Shown one piece after another: positions 16,401 through 23,621 of a DNA stretch of 42,752 bases; position 1 is the first letter of the stretch, and each line of letters opens with the position of its first letter. Source of the stretch: Clostridia bacterium (lineage in GTDB: Bacteria > Bacillota > Clostridia > Christensenellales > CAG-138); the NCBI GenBank assembly GCA_016293975.1, contig JAEDCW010000008.1, forward strand, positions 1 to 42,752, read 5' to 3'. The notes beneath the pieces were generated by a model. That model was not told the DNA's origin and made no database searches. It saw only the letters and a list, made by a program, of their open reading frames with translations. Both the position numbers and the translations under genes were made by a program.

Positions 16401-17046
16401 CATCTGGATATTCGGTGGTGACGGCTGGGCATACGACATCGGTTACGGCGGACTCGACCACGTACTGGCAATGGACGAGGATGTAAACGTACTCGTTATG
16501 GATACAGAGGTTTACTCCAACACAGGCGGACAGTCAAGTAAGGCCACACCCACAGGTTCAGTCGCCAAGTTTGCCGCCGCCGGTAAGCGTACAAAGAAGA
16601 AGGATCTCGGCATGATGGCTATGAGCTACGGCTATGTATACGTTGCTAAGGTCTGCATGGGCGCAAATCCCGCACAGCTCCTCAAGGCTATTACAGAGGC
16701 TGAAGCATACAAGGGACCGTCACTCATAATTGCATACGCTCCCTGTATCAACCACGGTATCGCCGCAGGTATGGGCAAGTCCCAGCAGGAAGCCAAGAAG
16801 GCAGTCGAAGCCGGTTACTGGCCTCTGTACAGGTACAACCCAGAGAAGGCAGAGCAGGGCAAGAACCCCTTCACTCTCGACAGCGCGGATCCCAAGTCCA
16901 GCTATCGCGACTTCCTCATGGGCGAGGTAAGATACACTTCACTGCAGAGGCAGTTCCCCGAGGTTGCAGAACAGCTCTTCGAGCGTTCCGAACAGGAAGC
17001 GATGGATAAGATCGCTTACTACAAGAAGCTCAACGACATGGAGTGA
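13462..17046 (+). CDS. nifJ: Pyruvate:ferredoxin (flavodoxin) oxidoreductase, single chain
   Basis: PFOR splits pyruvate and CoA into acetyl-CoA and CO2, passing two electrons to ferredoxin, in the cytoplasm of anaerobes. The 1194-residue protein has the full homodimeric domain order. The N-terminal transketolase-like domain has GNTAAAHVAYAFSDVAAIYPITPSSPM. The ferredoxin-like domain has CIQCNNCALVCP (near 692) and CTGCGNCVATCP (near 748) for two 4Fe-4S clusters. A third cluster site uses CAGCGETPY (near 813) with the later NATGCSSIYGG. The thiamine diphosphate site is GDGWAYDIGYGGLDHVLA (near 992) with EVYSNTGGQSSKATP. GGAGG lies 8 nt before the ATG. It is a single-gene unit with a consensus promoter and a strong terminator. 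Its reduced ferredoxin probably feeds the hydrogenase at 21.2 kb. Confidence 0.98.
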   Translation: MAKTITIDGNTAAAHVAYAFSDVAAIYPITPSSPMAEVADDWAASGRLNLFGQKVHIAEMQSEGGAAGAVHGSLAAGALTTTFTASQGLLLMIPNMYKIAGELLPGVFHVSARALAAHSLSIFGDHADVMGARQTGFAMLASASVQEVMDLALVAHLSAIKSSVPFMHFFDGFRTSHEVQKIELIEYEDMAKLCDFEAVKRFRDRALNPEHPHQAGTAQNPDIYFQGREAANKYYNAIPAIVEDYMKKVGELTGRHYNLFDYVGAPDAERVIIVMGSGADCVEETVNYMLKQGEKVGLIKVRLYRPFAADKLIEALPKTAKRVAVLDRTKEPGSLGEPLYSDVVAAFAEAGMSDVEVVGGRYGLGSKEFTPSMVKAVFDNIADDEPKNHFTVGINDDVTYTSLEVKETVDAAPEGTIRCKFFGLGSDGTVGANKNSIKIIGDHTDMYAQGYFAYDSKKSGGFTVSHLRFGKTPIQSPYLIDQADFIACHNPSYVTRYDVLEGIKPGGVFLLNSEWTLEDMERELPAEMKRTIAAKKLRFYNIDAIKIARQVGMGNRINTIMQSAFFKLAEVIPVEDAIGYMKAAAKKSYGKKGDAIVQKNYDAIDAGINGLEEVKYPESWLNTTTGAEPVAVSDDEYFTDFIKPILEQKGDSLPVSALAADGFVPTGTTKYEKRGIAVELPKWNPDTCIQCNNCALVCPHACIRPILVTAEEKANMPADFITKPAKQLEGLEYRMQLSPLDCTGCGNCVATCPMNAKADTLTFVPATAIAATEAGNWEAASQLPVKETNLKKDTVKGSQFLQPLFEFSGACAGCGETPYVKLVTQLFGDRMIVANATGCSSIYGGSAPTCPYTTNAAGHGPAWANSLFEDNAEFGFGMNLAVKQRRAKLSDTVEKLIALDWCDADIKAAGREWLDNRDDAEGSRKAGEKLVAACKEGIDVDLTGTKWEAEWLANGKKCPCEACTLAREVIENADLLTKKSIWIFGGDGWAYDIGYGGLDHVLAMDEDVNVLVMDTEVYSNTGGQSSKATPTGSVAKFAAAGKRTKKKDLGMMAMSYGYVYVAKVCMGANPAQLLKAITEAEAYKGPSLIIAYAPCINHGIAAGMGKSQQEAKKAVEAGYWPLYRYNPEKAEQGKNPFTLDSADPKSSYRDFLMGEVRYTSLQRQFPEVAEQLFERSEQEAMDKIAYYKKLNDME

Positions 17047-17064
17047 TCTGACAAGCAATAATAA

Positions 17065-17088
17065 AGAGCCCCGCACGGGGCTCTTTTT
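17065..17088. terminator. Strong bidirectional terminator
   Basis: AGAGCCCC (17065-17072) pairs with GGGGCTCT (17077-17084) over a 4-nt loop, with T5 to the right and an A/T-rich left flank. It serves PFOR and the converging lipoprotein gene. Confidence 0.9.
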
Positions 17089-17121
17089 GCAGTCTATGAG
17101 TGGTGACGCTTCGATACTGTA

Positions 17122-18264
17122 CTATCTGTTAAGTGACAACACATAAATGGTGCCGCCATTGTTTACAAAGGCTTCAAGCTGTTCGGCAGGTATCAGGCAC
17201 GGAATACCGTCTATAACATCGAAGTTTTCAGATGTGATCGCTACGGTATTGAGGTAATCGCTGTATGCTGAAAGATCCTTGTTTTCCGGGTTTTTAAGCC
17301 AAATCATCAGCGTCTCTACAGTCCCTTCATCGATAATACTCTGAATGTCTTTTATTACGCTATCGTATACTTGAATCGTTTTTACATTGGGAAGACCCGA
17401 CACGATCGATGAGTCGCCACTCCAGCCGAATATTCCTGATAAGTAGAGGGAGCCGACTTTCGCGCTGCCGATTGTTGCAATTTGTTTCATTGCCGCGTCA
17501 TCGGCATTTTCCCATGATAGCGAAAGCGTCTTGAGGCCATTGGGGAGCTGGGCTAAGAATGACAAGTCACAAGGAGTGTTAATCGCAATCCGGCTGACCG
17601 CATCCATCTCTGAGAGGGGAAGCTTGCTTATGGCGCCGGCATCATGCAGTATGAGCTGGGTTATTTTGGGCAGTGCGATACTGCCGTAATTGCCGCCCAA
17701 CTCCAAATCGGTAAGCGAAGTACAATTGCCCAAATCGAGCGCATCACAGCTCTCCAATGTGAACGAGGCGGCAGTAATGGGCAGTTTTGAAAGCGCAACG
17801 GCACCGACGGCTTCGCCATCTATCGTGAGGCGATTTAGCTGGGTCAAACCGTTCAGAAACTCACAATTGCCGAAATCGAATTTTTCCTTGCCGCTTACGT
17901 TGAGATTAATTGCTTGCAGGGTATCCGGGAGAGCCATATATGGCATTGACGCCGTCTTATCCGAATCAATGTAGATTGTTATCTCCTGCAGATTAACGGC
18001 CAATTCCAGCATTTCGATATTTTCTTCTGTAAGATTCATCGTTATGCTCTCGGCGTCGACGGGATATACCTGGCGGTCAAACGCCATCATGCCTTCGGGC
18101 AAGGGGGAGTAAGTGGGCTCTGGCGATGGAGTTTTCGTCTCGGGGGTGGCGGTGAGTTCGGGCTCGGCTACAGGCGTACAGCCGACCGCGCAGGCGAGTA
18201 TCATGCCGAGGCACAAGAGCATCGTTATGACGACGCAGAGTTTTCTATGCTTGAGGATATTCAT
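17122..18264 (-). CDS. Leucine-rich-repeat-like lipoprotein
   Basis: The 380-residue lipoprotein has lipobox AVGC and a TPETKTPSPEPT linker, then about 300 residues of irregular repeats around LxxLxxLxLxx units (LTQLNRLTIDG, CTSLTDLELGG, ITQLILHDAG, LPNGLKTLSLSW, KVGSLYLSG, LPNVKTIQVYD), which fit a curved leucine-rich-repeat fold. Such proteins usually bind protein or carbohydrate partners at the cell surface; no catalytic motif is seen. AAAGGAG lies a few bases before the ATG. It follows the secreted Cys/His gene at 18285-19013 by 20 nt and is probably in one operon with it. Confidence 0.8.
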   Translation of the reverse strand: MNILKHRKLCVVITMLLCLGMILACAVGCTPVAEPELTATPETKTPSPEPTYSPLPEGMMAFDRQVYPVDAESITMNLTEENIEMLELAVNLQEITIYIDSDKTASMPYMALPDTLQAINLNVSGKEKFDFGNCEFLNGLTQLNRLTIDGEAVGAVALSKLPITAASFTLESCDALDLGNCTSLTDLELGGNYGSIALPKITQLILHDAGAISKLPLSEMDAVSRIAINTPCDLSFLAQLPNGLKTLSLSWENADDAAMKQIATIGSAKVGSLYLSGIFGWSGDSSIVSGLPNVKTIQVYDSVIKDIQSIIDEGTVETLMIWLKNPENKDLSAYSDYLNTVAITSENFDVIDGIPCLIPAEQLEAFVNNGGTIYVLSLNR

Positions 18265-18284
18265 GTTGTATACTCCTTTCGGGG

Positions 18285-19013
18285 TTAATCATTGTTGTTT
18301 TTTAGAAGGTCATGCAACATCATGGAATAAGCGCCTGCCGAGTTATCGACCTTGTCGATGGTGGTACTCGCCTCCAACTCCTGCAATAGTCTGTTAGACA
18401 CGTTGTTACCGTAGAAATCAAACGCTATGTAACCCCATGTGCCGCTGGATGGGCTTATCGTGGGTGGTGAATATTTATTGAGTATGGCGTTGTAATATTC
18501 GTCAGTTACTTTATTGACATTGCTGCTCTGTGGTACATATTTGAATCTCATTATACCGCTTTCCCCTGAGTACTTATGCGTCCAGGGAGAAGTTATGCCG
18601 TTTTTAACCCAAAAGTGATATGTCTGCACCTCGAAATGATCACCGTTCGGGGCGATTGCGTCACTTGTCCACGTGCCTGCGTGGAAAGCTAACATAACTT
18701 CGTTGCTGTTAAGCGTGGCATTAGGCCCGGAAACTTCACGTGCATTATAGCCTAGCGCCGCAAGGTCTGCTAACACATTCTGCTTTGTCCTTGAAGGAGA
18801 CCAAGTGTTGTTGCTGTAGTATCCGGGGTTAACATTTGCGTATACACCGATAGCGTAACCGTAGCAGTTATACGAGCTGTAGTTAGAGGGGGTATTGATG
18901 TGTACGCTATACACCAAGTCGCTCGCTGAATCTGCAGAGGCCACCGATGAGATGGTTAATAGGAGTACTACAACAAGTATAAGTGAGATCTTAAAAATTC
19001 TTGAAGAACGTAT
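18285..19013 (-). CDS. Secreted Cys/His protein with apparent AUA start
   Basis: Translating from ATA at 19013-19011 gives IRSSRIFKISLILVVVLLLTISSVASA and then DSASD, a textbook signal peptide and cleavage site. A perfect AAGGAGG (19026-19020) sits 6 nt before that ATA, and stops (TAG, TAA) lie just upstream in frame. The first conventional start is a GTG at 18944, inside the signal peptide and without a ribosome site. The mature protein (about 215 residues) has SYNCYGYAIG, a TYHFWVKN..SPWTHKYSGESGI block and no family I can name; the Cys and His residues could form a papain-like active site (inference). The gene either starts at AUA or carries an ATG-to-ATA mutation that weakens it. It is followed by the LRR-like lipoprotein gene. 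Confidence 0.72.
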   Translation of the reverse strand: MRSSRIFKISLILVVVLLLTISSVASADSASDLVYSVHINTPSNYSSYNCYGYAIGVYANVNPGYYSNNTWSPSRTKQNVLADLAALGYNAREVSGPNATLNSNEVMLAFHAGTWTSDAIAPNGDHFEVQTYHFWVKNGITSPWTHKYSGESGIMRFKYVPQSSNVNKVTDEYYNAILNKYSPPTISPSSGTWGYIAFDFYGNNVSNRLLQELEASTTIDKVDNSAGAYSMMLHDLLKNNND

Positions 19014-19016
19014 TTA

Positions 19017-19363
19017 CTACCTCCTTAGTTTAAGAATCAATTTGTAAAAAACCATCTAAACCGACGAAATGTGTTGCTTGCTCATCACTCCTTTCGCAAT
19101 TACACAGGATATTCCCAAATCAATTCAGCTCGATGTTTGTCTTTACACGTGCTTATGCTTCGGAAATTGCGCGAAAAACAATGCCTTAAACCGATGGATA
19201 TGACTTTTTCCCACCTCCTTTGAAGGAAAATCGAAATAATCACGGCAAAATGCCACGGAAAAAACCATTCGAGGGGGATACTTTTCACGTCCTTTAATAC
19301 CTAAAAGAAGTGAAACAAAGACAACATAAAAACTTAGGATACTGATATAAAGCTACTATATAT
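19017..19363 (-). promoter_or_regulatory. Long leader with tiny frames upstream of the secreted Cys/His gene
   Basis: About 340 nt of untranslated leader lie between the promoter at 19364-19392 and the gene. On the minus strand it holds AAAGGAGG (19221-19214), AAAGGAG (19094-19088), and the AAGGAGG of the main gene. The second site precedes a 9-codon frame (ATG 19085, MSKQHISSV, stop at 19056) abutted by a 12-codon frame (ATG 19055, stop at 19017) that ends right at the main ribosome site. A 62-codon open frame (19288-19100) shows no convincing protein pattern. I cannot assign a known riboswitch; translational coupling through tiny frames is possible. Confidence 0.4.
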
Positions 19364-19392
19364 AGTGTACACATAAGTCCTTGCGATGTCAA
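19364..19392 (-). promoter_or_regulatory. Promoter of the secreted Cys/His and LRR lipoprotein operon
   Basis: On the minus strand, a perfect TTGACA (19392-19387), a 17-bp spacer and TACACT (19369-19364) are placed between the 3' end of exoA and the leader. Confidence 0.6.
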
Positions 19393-19400
19393 GACGGAAT

Positions 19401-20156
19401 TTATCCGTTCGTCAACTCAAGCATTACGGGGCAGTGGTCGCTTCCCATTATGTGCGGCAATATCACGCAGTCGCGCACACGGTCCATGAAGCGGTCGCTG
19501 ACCAAGAAGTAATCGATGCGCCAGCCTATGTCCTTTGCTCGGGCGTTGCCCATGTAGCTCCACCAAGTATACGCCACTTTGTCGGGATACAGCGCACGGA
19601 ATGTGTCTGTAAAGCCTGCATCGAGAAGCCTCGTCATGCAGGAGCGCTCTTCGTCTGTAAAGCCTGCGTTTCTGCGGTTTGCCTTTGGGTTCTTGAGGTC
19701 AATCTCCTCGTGCGCCACATTCATGTCGCCGCAGATAATGAGGGGCTTGTCGCTGTCAAGCCTTTTACAGAGCTCCAGGAACTTCTCCTCCCACTCCATG
19801 CGGTAGGAGAGCCTCGCAAGTTCCCTCTGTGTGTTGGGGACGTAAACATTGAGCAATCTGAAATCGGGAAGCTCGGTAATTATTATTCTTCCCTCGTGGT
19901 CGTGCTCGTCTATTCCCATGCCGTAAGTCACATTGACGTCATCGCATCGGGTTATGACGGACGTGCCGGAGTAGCCCTTTTTATCAGCACTGTTTAAGAA
20001 AACCCTATAGCCGGGAATGCATAAATCGAGCTGGTCGGGTTGAAGCTTTGTTTCTTGAATGCAAAATACGTCGCAGTCGGTTTCATTAAAAAATTTCATG
20101 AAGCCTTTTTGCAAGCACGCGCGAAGTCCGTTAACATTCCATGATATAAGTCTCAT
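19401..20156 (-). CDS. exoA: Exodeoxyribonuclease III / AP endonuclease
   Basis: The 251-residue enzyme incises DNA at abasic sites and trims 3' ends in base excision repair. The family motifs are in order: LISWNVNGLRA (Asn), FCIQETKL (metal-binding Glu), GYSGTSVITR, LLNVYVPN, IICGDMNVAHEEIDLKNP (Asp/Asn), YTWWSY, WRIDYFLVS and the C-terminal GSDHCPVMLEL (catalytic His). Length matches Bacillus ExoA and E. coli Xth. AAAGGAG precedes the ATG by about 7 nt. Monocistronic, divergent from the structured RNA. Confidence 0.96.
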   Translation of the reverse strand: MRLISWNVNGLRACLQKGFMKFFNETDCDVFCIQETKLQPDQLDLCIPGYRVFLNSADKKGYSGTSVITRCDDVNVTYGMGIDEHDHEGRIIITELPDFRLLNVYVPNTQRELARLSYRMEWEEKFLELCKRLDSDKPLIICGDMNVAHEEIDLKNPKANRRNAGFTDEERSCMTRLLDAGFTDTFRALYPDKVAYTWWSYMGNARAKDIGWRIDYFLVSDRFMDRVRDCVILPHIMGSDHCPVMLELTNG

Positions 20157-20244
20157 TTGTGATCTCCTTTGTTGTTTGTAATCATATTTTACAACAAAAC
20201 CGCATTTATGCTATAAAAAGTATGCAATATCAAAATAATGGCTA

Positions 20245-20273
20245 TTGCAATATATTATCCCAGCAATTATAAT
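20245..20273 (+). promoter_or_regulatory. Promoter of the structured RNA
   Basis: TTGCAA (20245-20250), a 17-bp spacer and a perfect TATAAT (20268-20273) predict a start at G20280, exactly where the closing stem of the RNA begins. Confidence 0.75.
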
Positions 20274-20279
20274 CAAAGA

Positions 20280-20494
20280 GGTCGACCGTTAGGGTCTGTG
20301 GTTGAGAGTCGATGCCAGTCGCAGGCGAAACGATCCACATAAATCGGGCAAAGTCCCGATGAGCATGGTGCGGCTTAGAAGTAAGTCCGTCCGAGAAATC
20401 GAGAGGGGTAGTAGTGGGGAGCGTAAAGCTTAGTAGCGAACCCTCCAGACGGCGGGTGTGGGGGCAAAGACCAGGTCAGCCTATCGGAGACCGA
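20280..20494 (+). ncRNA. Structured non-coding RNA, best guess raiA motif
   Basis: A 215-nt gene-free, GC-rich, purine-loop-rich segment is closed by a long-range stem: GGTC (20280-20283) with GACC (20489-20492), then CCGTTAGG (20286-20293) with CCTATCGG (20480-20487) with one U-U mismatch. Inside are ATCGGG/CCCGAT (20343-20348 with 20355-20360) and GGCTTA..TAAGTCC (around 20372-20388), and a conserved-looking stretch GAGTCGATGCCAGTCGC. The transcription start predicted from the promoter coincides with the stem. Size, layout and the GAGTCGATGCCAG segment fit my memory of the raiA-motif RNA found in Firmicutes and Actinobacteria; the subfamily name is uncertain, but a structured RNA is well supported. 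No terminator lies between it and the zinc-ribbon gene. Confidence 0.65.
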
Positions 20495-20519
20495 TTATTA
20501 TAATTTAAGGGGATACAAC

Positions 20520-20801
20520 ATGTTCCAGGACAAGACAATCGTATGCAAGGACTGTGGCGCAGAATTCGTTTTCACCGCCGGTGAGCAGGAATTCTATGCT
20601 GAAAAGGGTTTCCAGAATGAACCCCAGCGCTGCAGGGCTTGCAGAAATCAGAAGAAGGTACAGCGTCACGCCGGTAGCCAGAAGGTTGCTCACGAGGCAG
20701 TATGCGCACAGTGCGGCGTAGCTACAACTGTTCCCTTCCTACCCAAAGACGACAGACCCGTCTACTGCGAAGCGTGCTTCAAGGCGCGCAGGGCTCGCTA
20801 A
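20520..20801 (+). CDS. Small zinc-ribbon protein
   Basis: The 93-residue protein has two zinc-binding halves. The N-terminal one, KTIVCKDCGAEFVFTAGEQEFY...PQRCRACR, is a typical 'probable zinc-ribbon' domain (CxxC...CxxC). The C-terminal one, CAQCGVATTVPFLPKDDRPVYCEACF, is the CxxC-type ribbon often found with it. The function of the family is unknown; binding to nucleic acid or protein is likely. AAGGGG lies about 8 nt before the ATG. It starts 25 nt after the structured RNA and may be read through from it. Confidence 0.85.
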   Translation: MFQDKTIVCKDCGAEFVFTAGEQEFYAEKGFQNEPQRCRACRNQKKVQRHAGSQKVAHEAVCAQCGVATTVPFLPKDDRPVYCEACFKARRAR

Positions 20802-20848
20802 TCCCCTTTATTCCCGCTCGGGACTATAGAAGGAATTAGACACACAAG

Positions 20849-20870
20849 ACGCTCCCGAAGGGGCGTTTTT
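20849..20870 (+). terminator. Terminator after the zinc-ribbon gene
   Basis: ACGCTCC (20849-20855) pairs with GGGGCGT (20860-20866, one T-G pair), followed by TTTTT. Confidence 0.8.
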
Positions 20871-21041
20871 CTTCTCCGCTCACTATTGCCCGATTTGGAA
20901 ACCGTGAATTTCGCGGCCTCAATCGTATGTACAAGAAAGCCGCATTGGGAATGTACTGCGAGGATTCAGCGGCCGCCGGAGAAAATGAAAAACAAGGCGG
21001 TCATTTCGCGGAATATATTAGTGATAAACGCTTACATTTAC
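20871..21041. other. Intergenic spacer, no gene seen
   Basis: This forms part of a 354-base gene-free gap together with the terminator and the hydrogenase promoter. It holds GC-rich, partly self-complementary sequence (GCGGCC around 20911 and 20970) but no credible frame or known RNA. Confidence 0.4.
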
Positions 21042-21070
21042 TTGAACAGCGGCGTTCCTTGCGATATTAT
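21042..21070 (+). promoter_or_regulatory. Promoter of the [FeFe] hydrogenase gene
   Basis: TTGAAC (21042-21047), a 17-bp spacer and TATTAT (21065-21070) are followed about 85 nt later by AAAGGA (21141-21146) and the ATG. Confidence 0.6.
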
Positions 21071-21155
21071 TATAAATACATAAGCTGTGCCTATGTGCTT
21101 TAATCGACAAAATGCGGCAGCGTCCGCAAATACCCTATAGAAAGGATTTTGAAGT

Positions 21156-22889
21156 ATGGTATCGCTCAAAATCGACGGAAGGCCTGTACAGGCGGAAGAA
21201 AACATGACAATTCTGGAGGTTTGCATTCAGAACGGAATCAAGATCCCGACACTGTGCAATCTGAAGGACATCAACAACATCGGTGCATGTCGTATGTGCC
21301 TCGTTGAAGATGCAAAGTCAGGCAGACTGCAGGCTTCATGCGTATATCCCGTATCAGAGGGCATGGAAATACTGACAGCCAGCCCCAAGGTGCTCCAGGC
21401 AAGGCGCTCAGTTCTGGAACTGATACTTTCAGACCACGATCGCAGCTGCCTCACCTGTAAGCGCAACAAGACCTGCGAACTTCAGAATCTCGCTGACGAG
21501 CTTGGTATCGTTGACATCGAGTTCATGGGTGAGAATATTCCCAAGACAATTGACGAGCTCTCACCGAGCATCGTTCGCGACAACAACAAGTGCATACTTT
21601 GCCGTCGCTGCGTAGCGGCTTGTGAAAAGACACAGGGCGTATATGCTATCGGAATGCAGAACCGCGGCTTTAAGACCCAAATAGGTTCAGTATTTGAGAA
21701 GAGCCTGAACGATGTTGCCTGCATCAACTGCGGTCAGTGTATCGCCGCTTGCCCGACAGGCGCGCTCACAGAGAAGGACGCTACAGCGGCCGTTTGGGCA
21801 GCTTTGGCAGATCCAAATAAGTACGTGGTATTCCAGCCCGCTCCCGCAGTTCGCGTAGCGATAGGCGAGGAATTCGGTATGCCCATAGGCACACGTTCGA
21901 CCGGCAAGATGGTAGCAGCAATGCGCCGCCTCGGTGCAGATAAGGTATTTGACGTTGATTTCGCTGCTGACCTTACGATCATGGAGGAAGGCACCGAGCT
22001 TCTCGACAGGATCAAGAATGGCGGCGTACTGCCCATGATCACATCCTGTTCACCGGGTTGGGTAAAGTACTGTGAGCATTTCTACCCCGAGTTCATACCG
22101 AACCTCTCGACCTGCAAGAGCCCGAACCAGATGCAGGGTGCAGTTACAAAGACATACTTTGCGGAGAAGAACAATCTCGACCCGCATAACATCTTTGTAG
22201 TATCCGTAATGCCCTGCACAGCCAAGAAGTTCGAGATAATCCGCGACGAGATGGGCAGAGACGGATATCGCGATGTCGATGCAAACCTCACCACGAGAGA
22301 GCTTGCAAGGATGATCCGCCAGGCCGGTATCGACTACATCAACCTCCCCGACGAAGACTTCGACAGCATTCTGGGCGAGTCCACAGGTGCGGCAGTTATA
22401 TTCGGCGTAACGGGCGGCGTTATGGAAGCTGCTCTGCGTACCGTTGCAGATATACTCACGGGCGAGGACCTCAAGAATCTTGAGTACACCGCAGTCCGCG
22501 GTCTTGAGGGCATTAAGGAAGCCACGGTGAGCGTCGCAGGTATGGATATTAATGTCGCTATCGCACACGGCACGGCAAACGCGGGCAAGCTGCTCGAGGC
22601 CATCAAGCGCGGCGAGAAGACGTATCATTTCATCGAGATAATGGGATGTCCCGGCGGCTGCGTAACAGGCGGTGGTCAGCCCCAGGTCGATGCACGTACA
22701 CGCTACTTTGTAGATCCCAGGGCAGCGAGAGCAGCCGCTACATACAGCGAGGACGAGTCAAAGGTCATCCGCAAGAGCCATCAGAATCCCGCTATCAAGA
22801 CGATCTATGCGGAATTCCTGGGCGAACCCTGCGGACACAAGTCGCATGAGCTGCTGCACACACACTATGTTGACAGGAGCGGCAAGTAA
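21156..22889 (+). CDS. hydA: [FeFe] hydrogenase, monomeric, ferredoxin-type
   Basis: The enzyme reduces protons to H2 with electrons from ferredoxin (or takes up H2) in the cytoplasm. Its 577 residues hold, in order: a 2Fe-2S ferredoxin domain (CNLKDINNIGACRMC..C), a His-Cys3 4Fe-4S site (HDRSCLTCKRNKTCELQ), two 4Fe-4S motifs (CILCRRCVAACEKTQGV and CINCGQCIAACPTGAL), then the H-cluster domain with L1 TSCSPGW (near 296), L2 MPCTAKKFE (near 352), ESTGAAVIFGVTGGVMEAALR, and L3 MGCPGGCVTGGGQP (near 495). The C-terminal small-subunit-like domain is fused. L1 has Ser after the cluster Cys where many enzymes have Cys. Its own promoter and terminator and the absence of nuoE/nuoF-like neighbours suggest a stand-alone enzyme working with PFOR rather than a bifurcating complex. 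Confidence 0.97.
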   Translation: MVSLKIDGRPVQAEENMTILEVCIQNGIKIPTLCNLKDINNIGACRMCLVEDAKSGRLQASCVYPVSEGMEILTASPKVLQARRSVLELILSDHDRSCLTCKRNKTCELQNLADELGIVDIEFMGENIPKTIDELSPSIVRDNNKCILCRRCVAACEKTQGVYAIGMQNRGFKTQIGSVFEKSLNDVACINCGQCIAACPTGALTEKDATAAVWAALADPNKYVVFQPAPAVRVAIGEEFGMPIGTRSTGKMVAAMRRLGADKVFDVDFAADLTIMEEGTELLDRIKNGGVLPMITSCSPGWVKYCEHFYPEFIPNLSTCKSPNQMQGAVTKTYFAEKNNLDPHNIFVVSVMPCTAKKFEIIRDEMGRDGYRDVDANLTTRELARMIRQAGIDYINLPDEDFDSILGESTGAAVIFGVTGGVMEAALRTVADILTGEDLKNLEYTAVRGLEGIKEATVSVAGMDINVAIAHGTANAGKLLEAIKRGEKTYHFIEIMGCPGGCVTGGGQPQVDARTRYFVDPRAARAAATYSEDESKVIRKSHQNPAIKTIYAEFLGEPCGHKSHELLHTHYVDRSGK

Positions 22890-22906
22890 TAGCATAACGG
22901 CATAAC

Positions 22907-22935
22907 AAACGGCGGGCTGCTGCCCGCCGTTTTTG
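22907..22935 (+). terminator. Terminator after hydA
   Basis: AAACGGCGGGC (22907-22917) pairs with GCCCGCCGTTT (22922-22932), followed by a T run. Confidence 0.9.
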
Positions 22936-22969
22936 TGTTGCATTGTCAAACTAAATTTGCACTGATGCG

Positions 22970-23557
22970 TCAACACAATTGAGAGTTTGACTTGTCGATA
23001 AGCCTCAGCACCCTTACCATGCCCTTGTAGAGTACGAATGTGAGCACAGTGTTCAATATGGATTTGATAGCGTTGAATCCCGTACTGTACCAGAAGTAAT
23101 TATCCATGTACATCTGCTGTGCCGCTCTGTAGGGAAGCTGGTCGGACAGGAGATAGAACGGCGATATGAGGTAGTTCATGGGTACCATCGCAATTATCAT
23201 GGCGATAGAGCCGCATATCAGGGCGATTACCGCGCCTTTTAGGCTCTTGTTCTTTTTATAAATAGTTCCTGCGATAAGTACAAACGCGCCTGTTGCGAAT
23301 ATATGCATTACCGCGCCGACCCAACCGCTCTGCGGGGAAACTATCAGCCACTGCAATACGCTGACGACGACTGTAATAAGCAGACCCGACACAGGACCGA
23401 ACATGAATGTTCCGATGAGTATCGGCACGTCGCCCATATCGTATTCCAAAAACGGGGCGGCGGGGAATATGGGGAAGCGGACCACGAACATCAGTAGTAT
23501 GCTCAGTGCACAGAGCAGTGCCAACTGTACCATGCGGACTATTTTCGGATTTCTCAT
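22970..23557 (-). CDS. ribU: ECF transporter S component, riboflavin-type (RibU)
   Basis: The 195-residue integral membrane protein has about six helices and is the substrate-binding (S) subunit of an energy-coupling-factor vitamin importer; it would use a shared EcfAA'T module encoded elsewhere. RibU-type marks are the ALLCALSILLMFV first helix, FPAAPFLEYDMGDVPILIGTFMFGP, and a late NAIKSILNTVLTFVLYK. The FMN riboswitch immediately upstream makes riboflavin the likely substrate. ATG 23557-23555 is chosen because GAGGAG (23572-23567) lies 9 nt upstream; the longer open frame to 23665 runs through the terminator and riboswitch. Confidence 0.93.
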   Translation of the reverse strand: MRNPKIVRMVQLALLCALSILLMFVVRFPIFPAAPFLEYDMGDVPILIGTFMFGPVSGLLITVVVSVLQWLIVSPQSGWVGAVMHIFATGAFVLIAGTIYKKNKSLKGAVIALICGSIAMIIAMVPMNYLISPFYLLSDQLPYRAAQQMYMDNYFWYSTGFNAIKSILNTVLTFVLYKGMVRVLRLIDKSNSQLC

Positions 23558-23574
23558 TGTTGTTATCTCCTCAT

Positions 23575-23598
23575 ACAAAAAATACTCCGCAACGGAGC
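23575..23598 (-). terminator. Riboswitch-controlled terminator ahead of ribU
   Basis: On the minus strand CTCCG pairs with CGGAG over a 3-nt loop (23597-23585) followed by a T-rich run, sitting between the FMN aptamer and the ribU ribosome site. It is the probable OFF hairpin of the expression platform. Confidence 0.75.
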
Positions 23599-23621
23599 AA
23601 GCACGAAAAAACAACGAATAA

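Noticed and set aside
19100..19288. 62-codon gene in the leader of the secreted Cys/His gene
   Set aside because: No ribosome site at its ATG, no recognisable composition, and it overlaps leader elements.
20280..20494. SRP RNA, tmRNA or RNase P RNA
   Set aside because: A GACCAGGTCAG stretch recalls SRP RNA, but the GGAAG...AGCA tetraloop domain is missing; there is no tRNA-like end or tag frame for tmRNA and no RNase P conserved core.
21156..22889. Subunit of an electron-bifurcating hydrogenase complex
   Set aside because: No NuoE/NuoF-like genes flank it, and it has its own promoter and terminator; the partners would have to be elsewhere.
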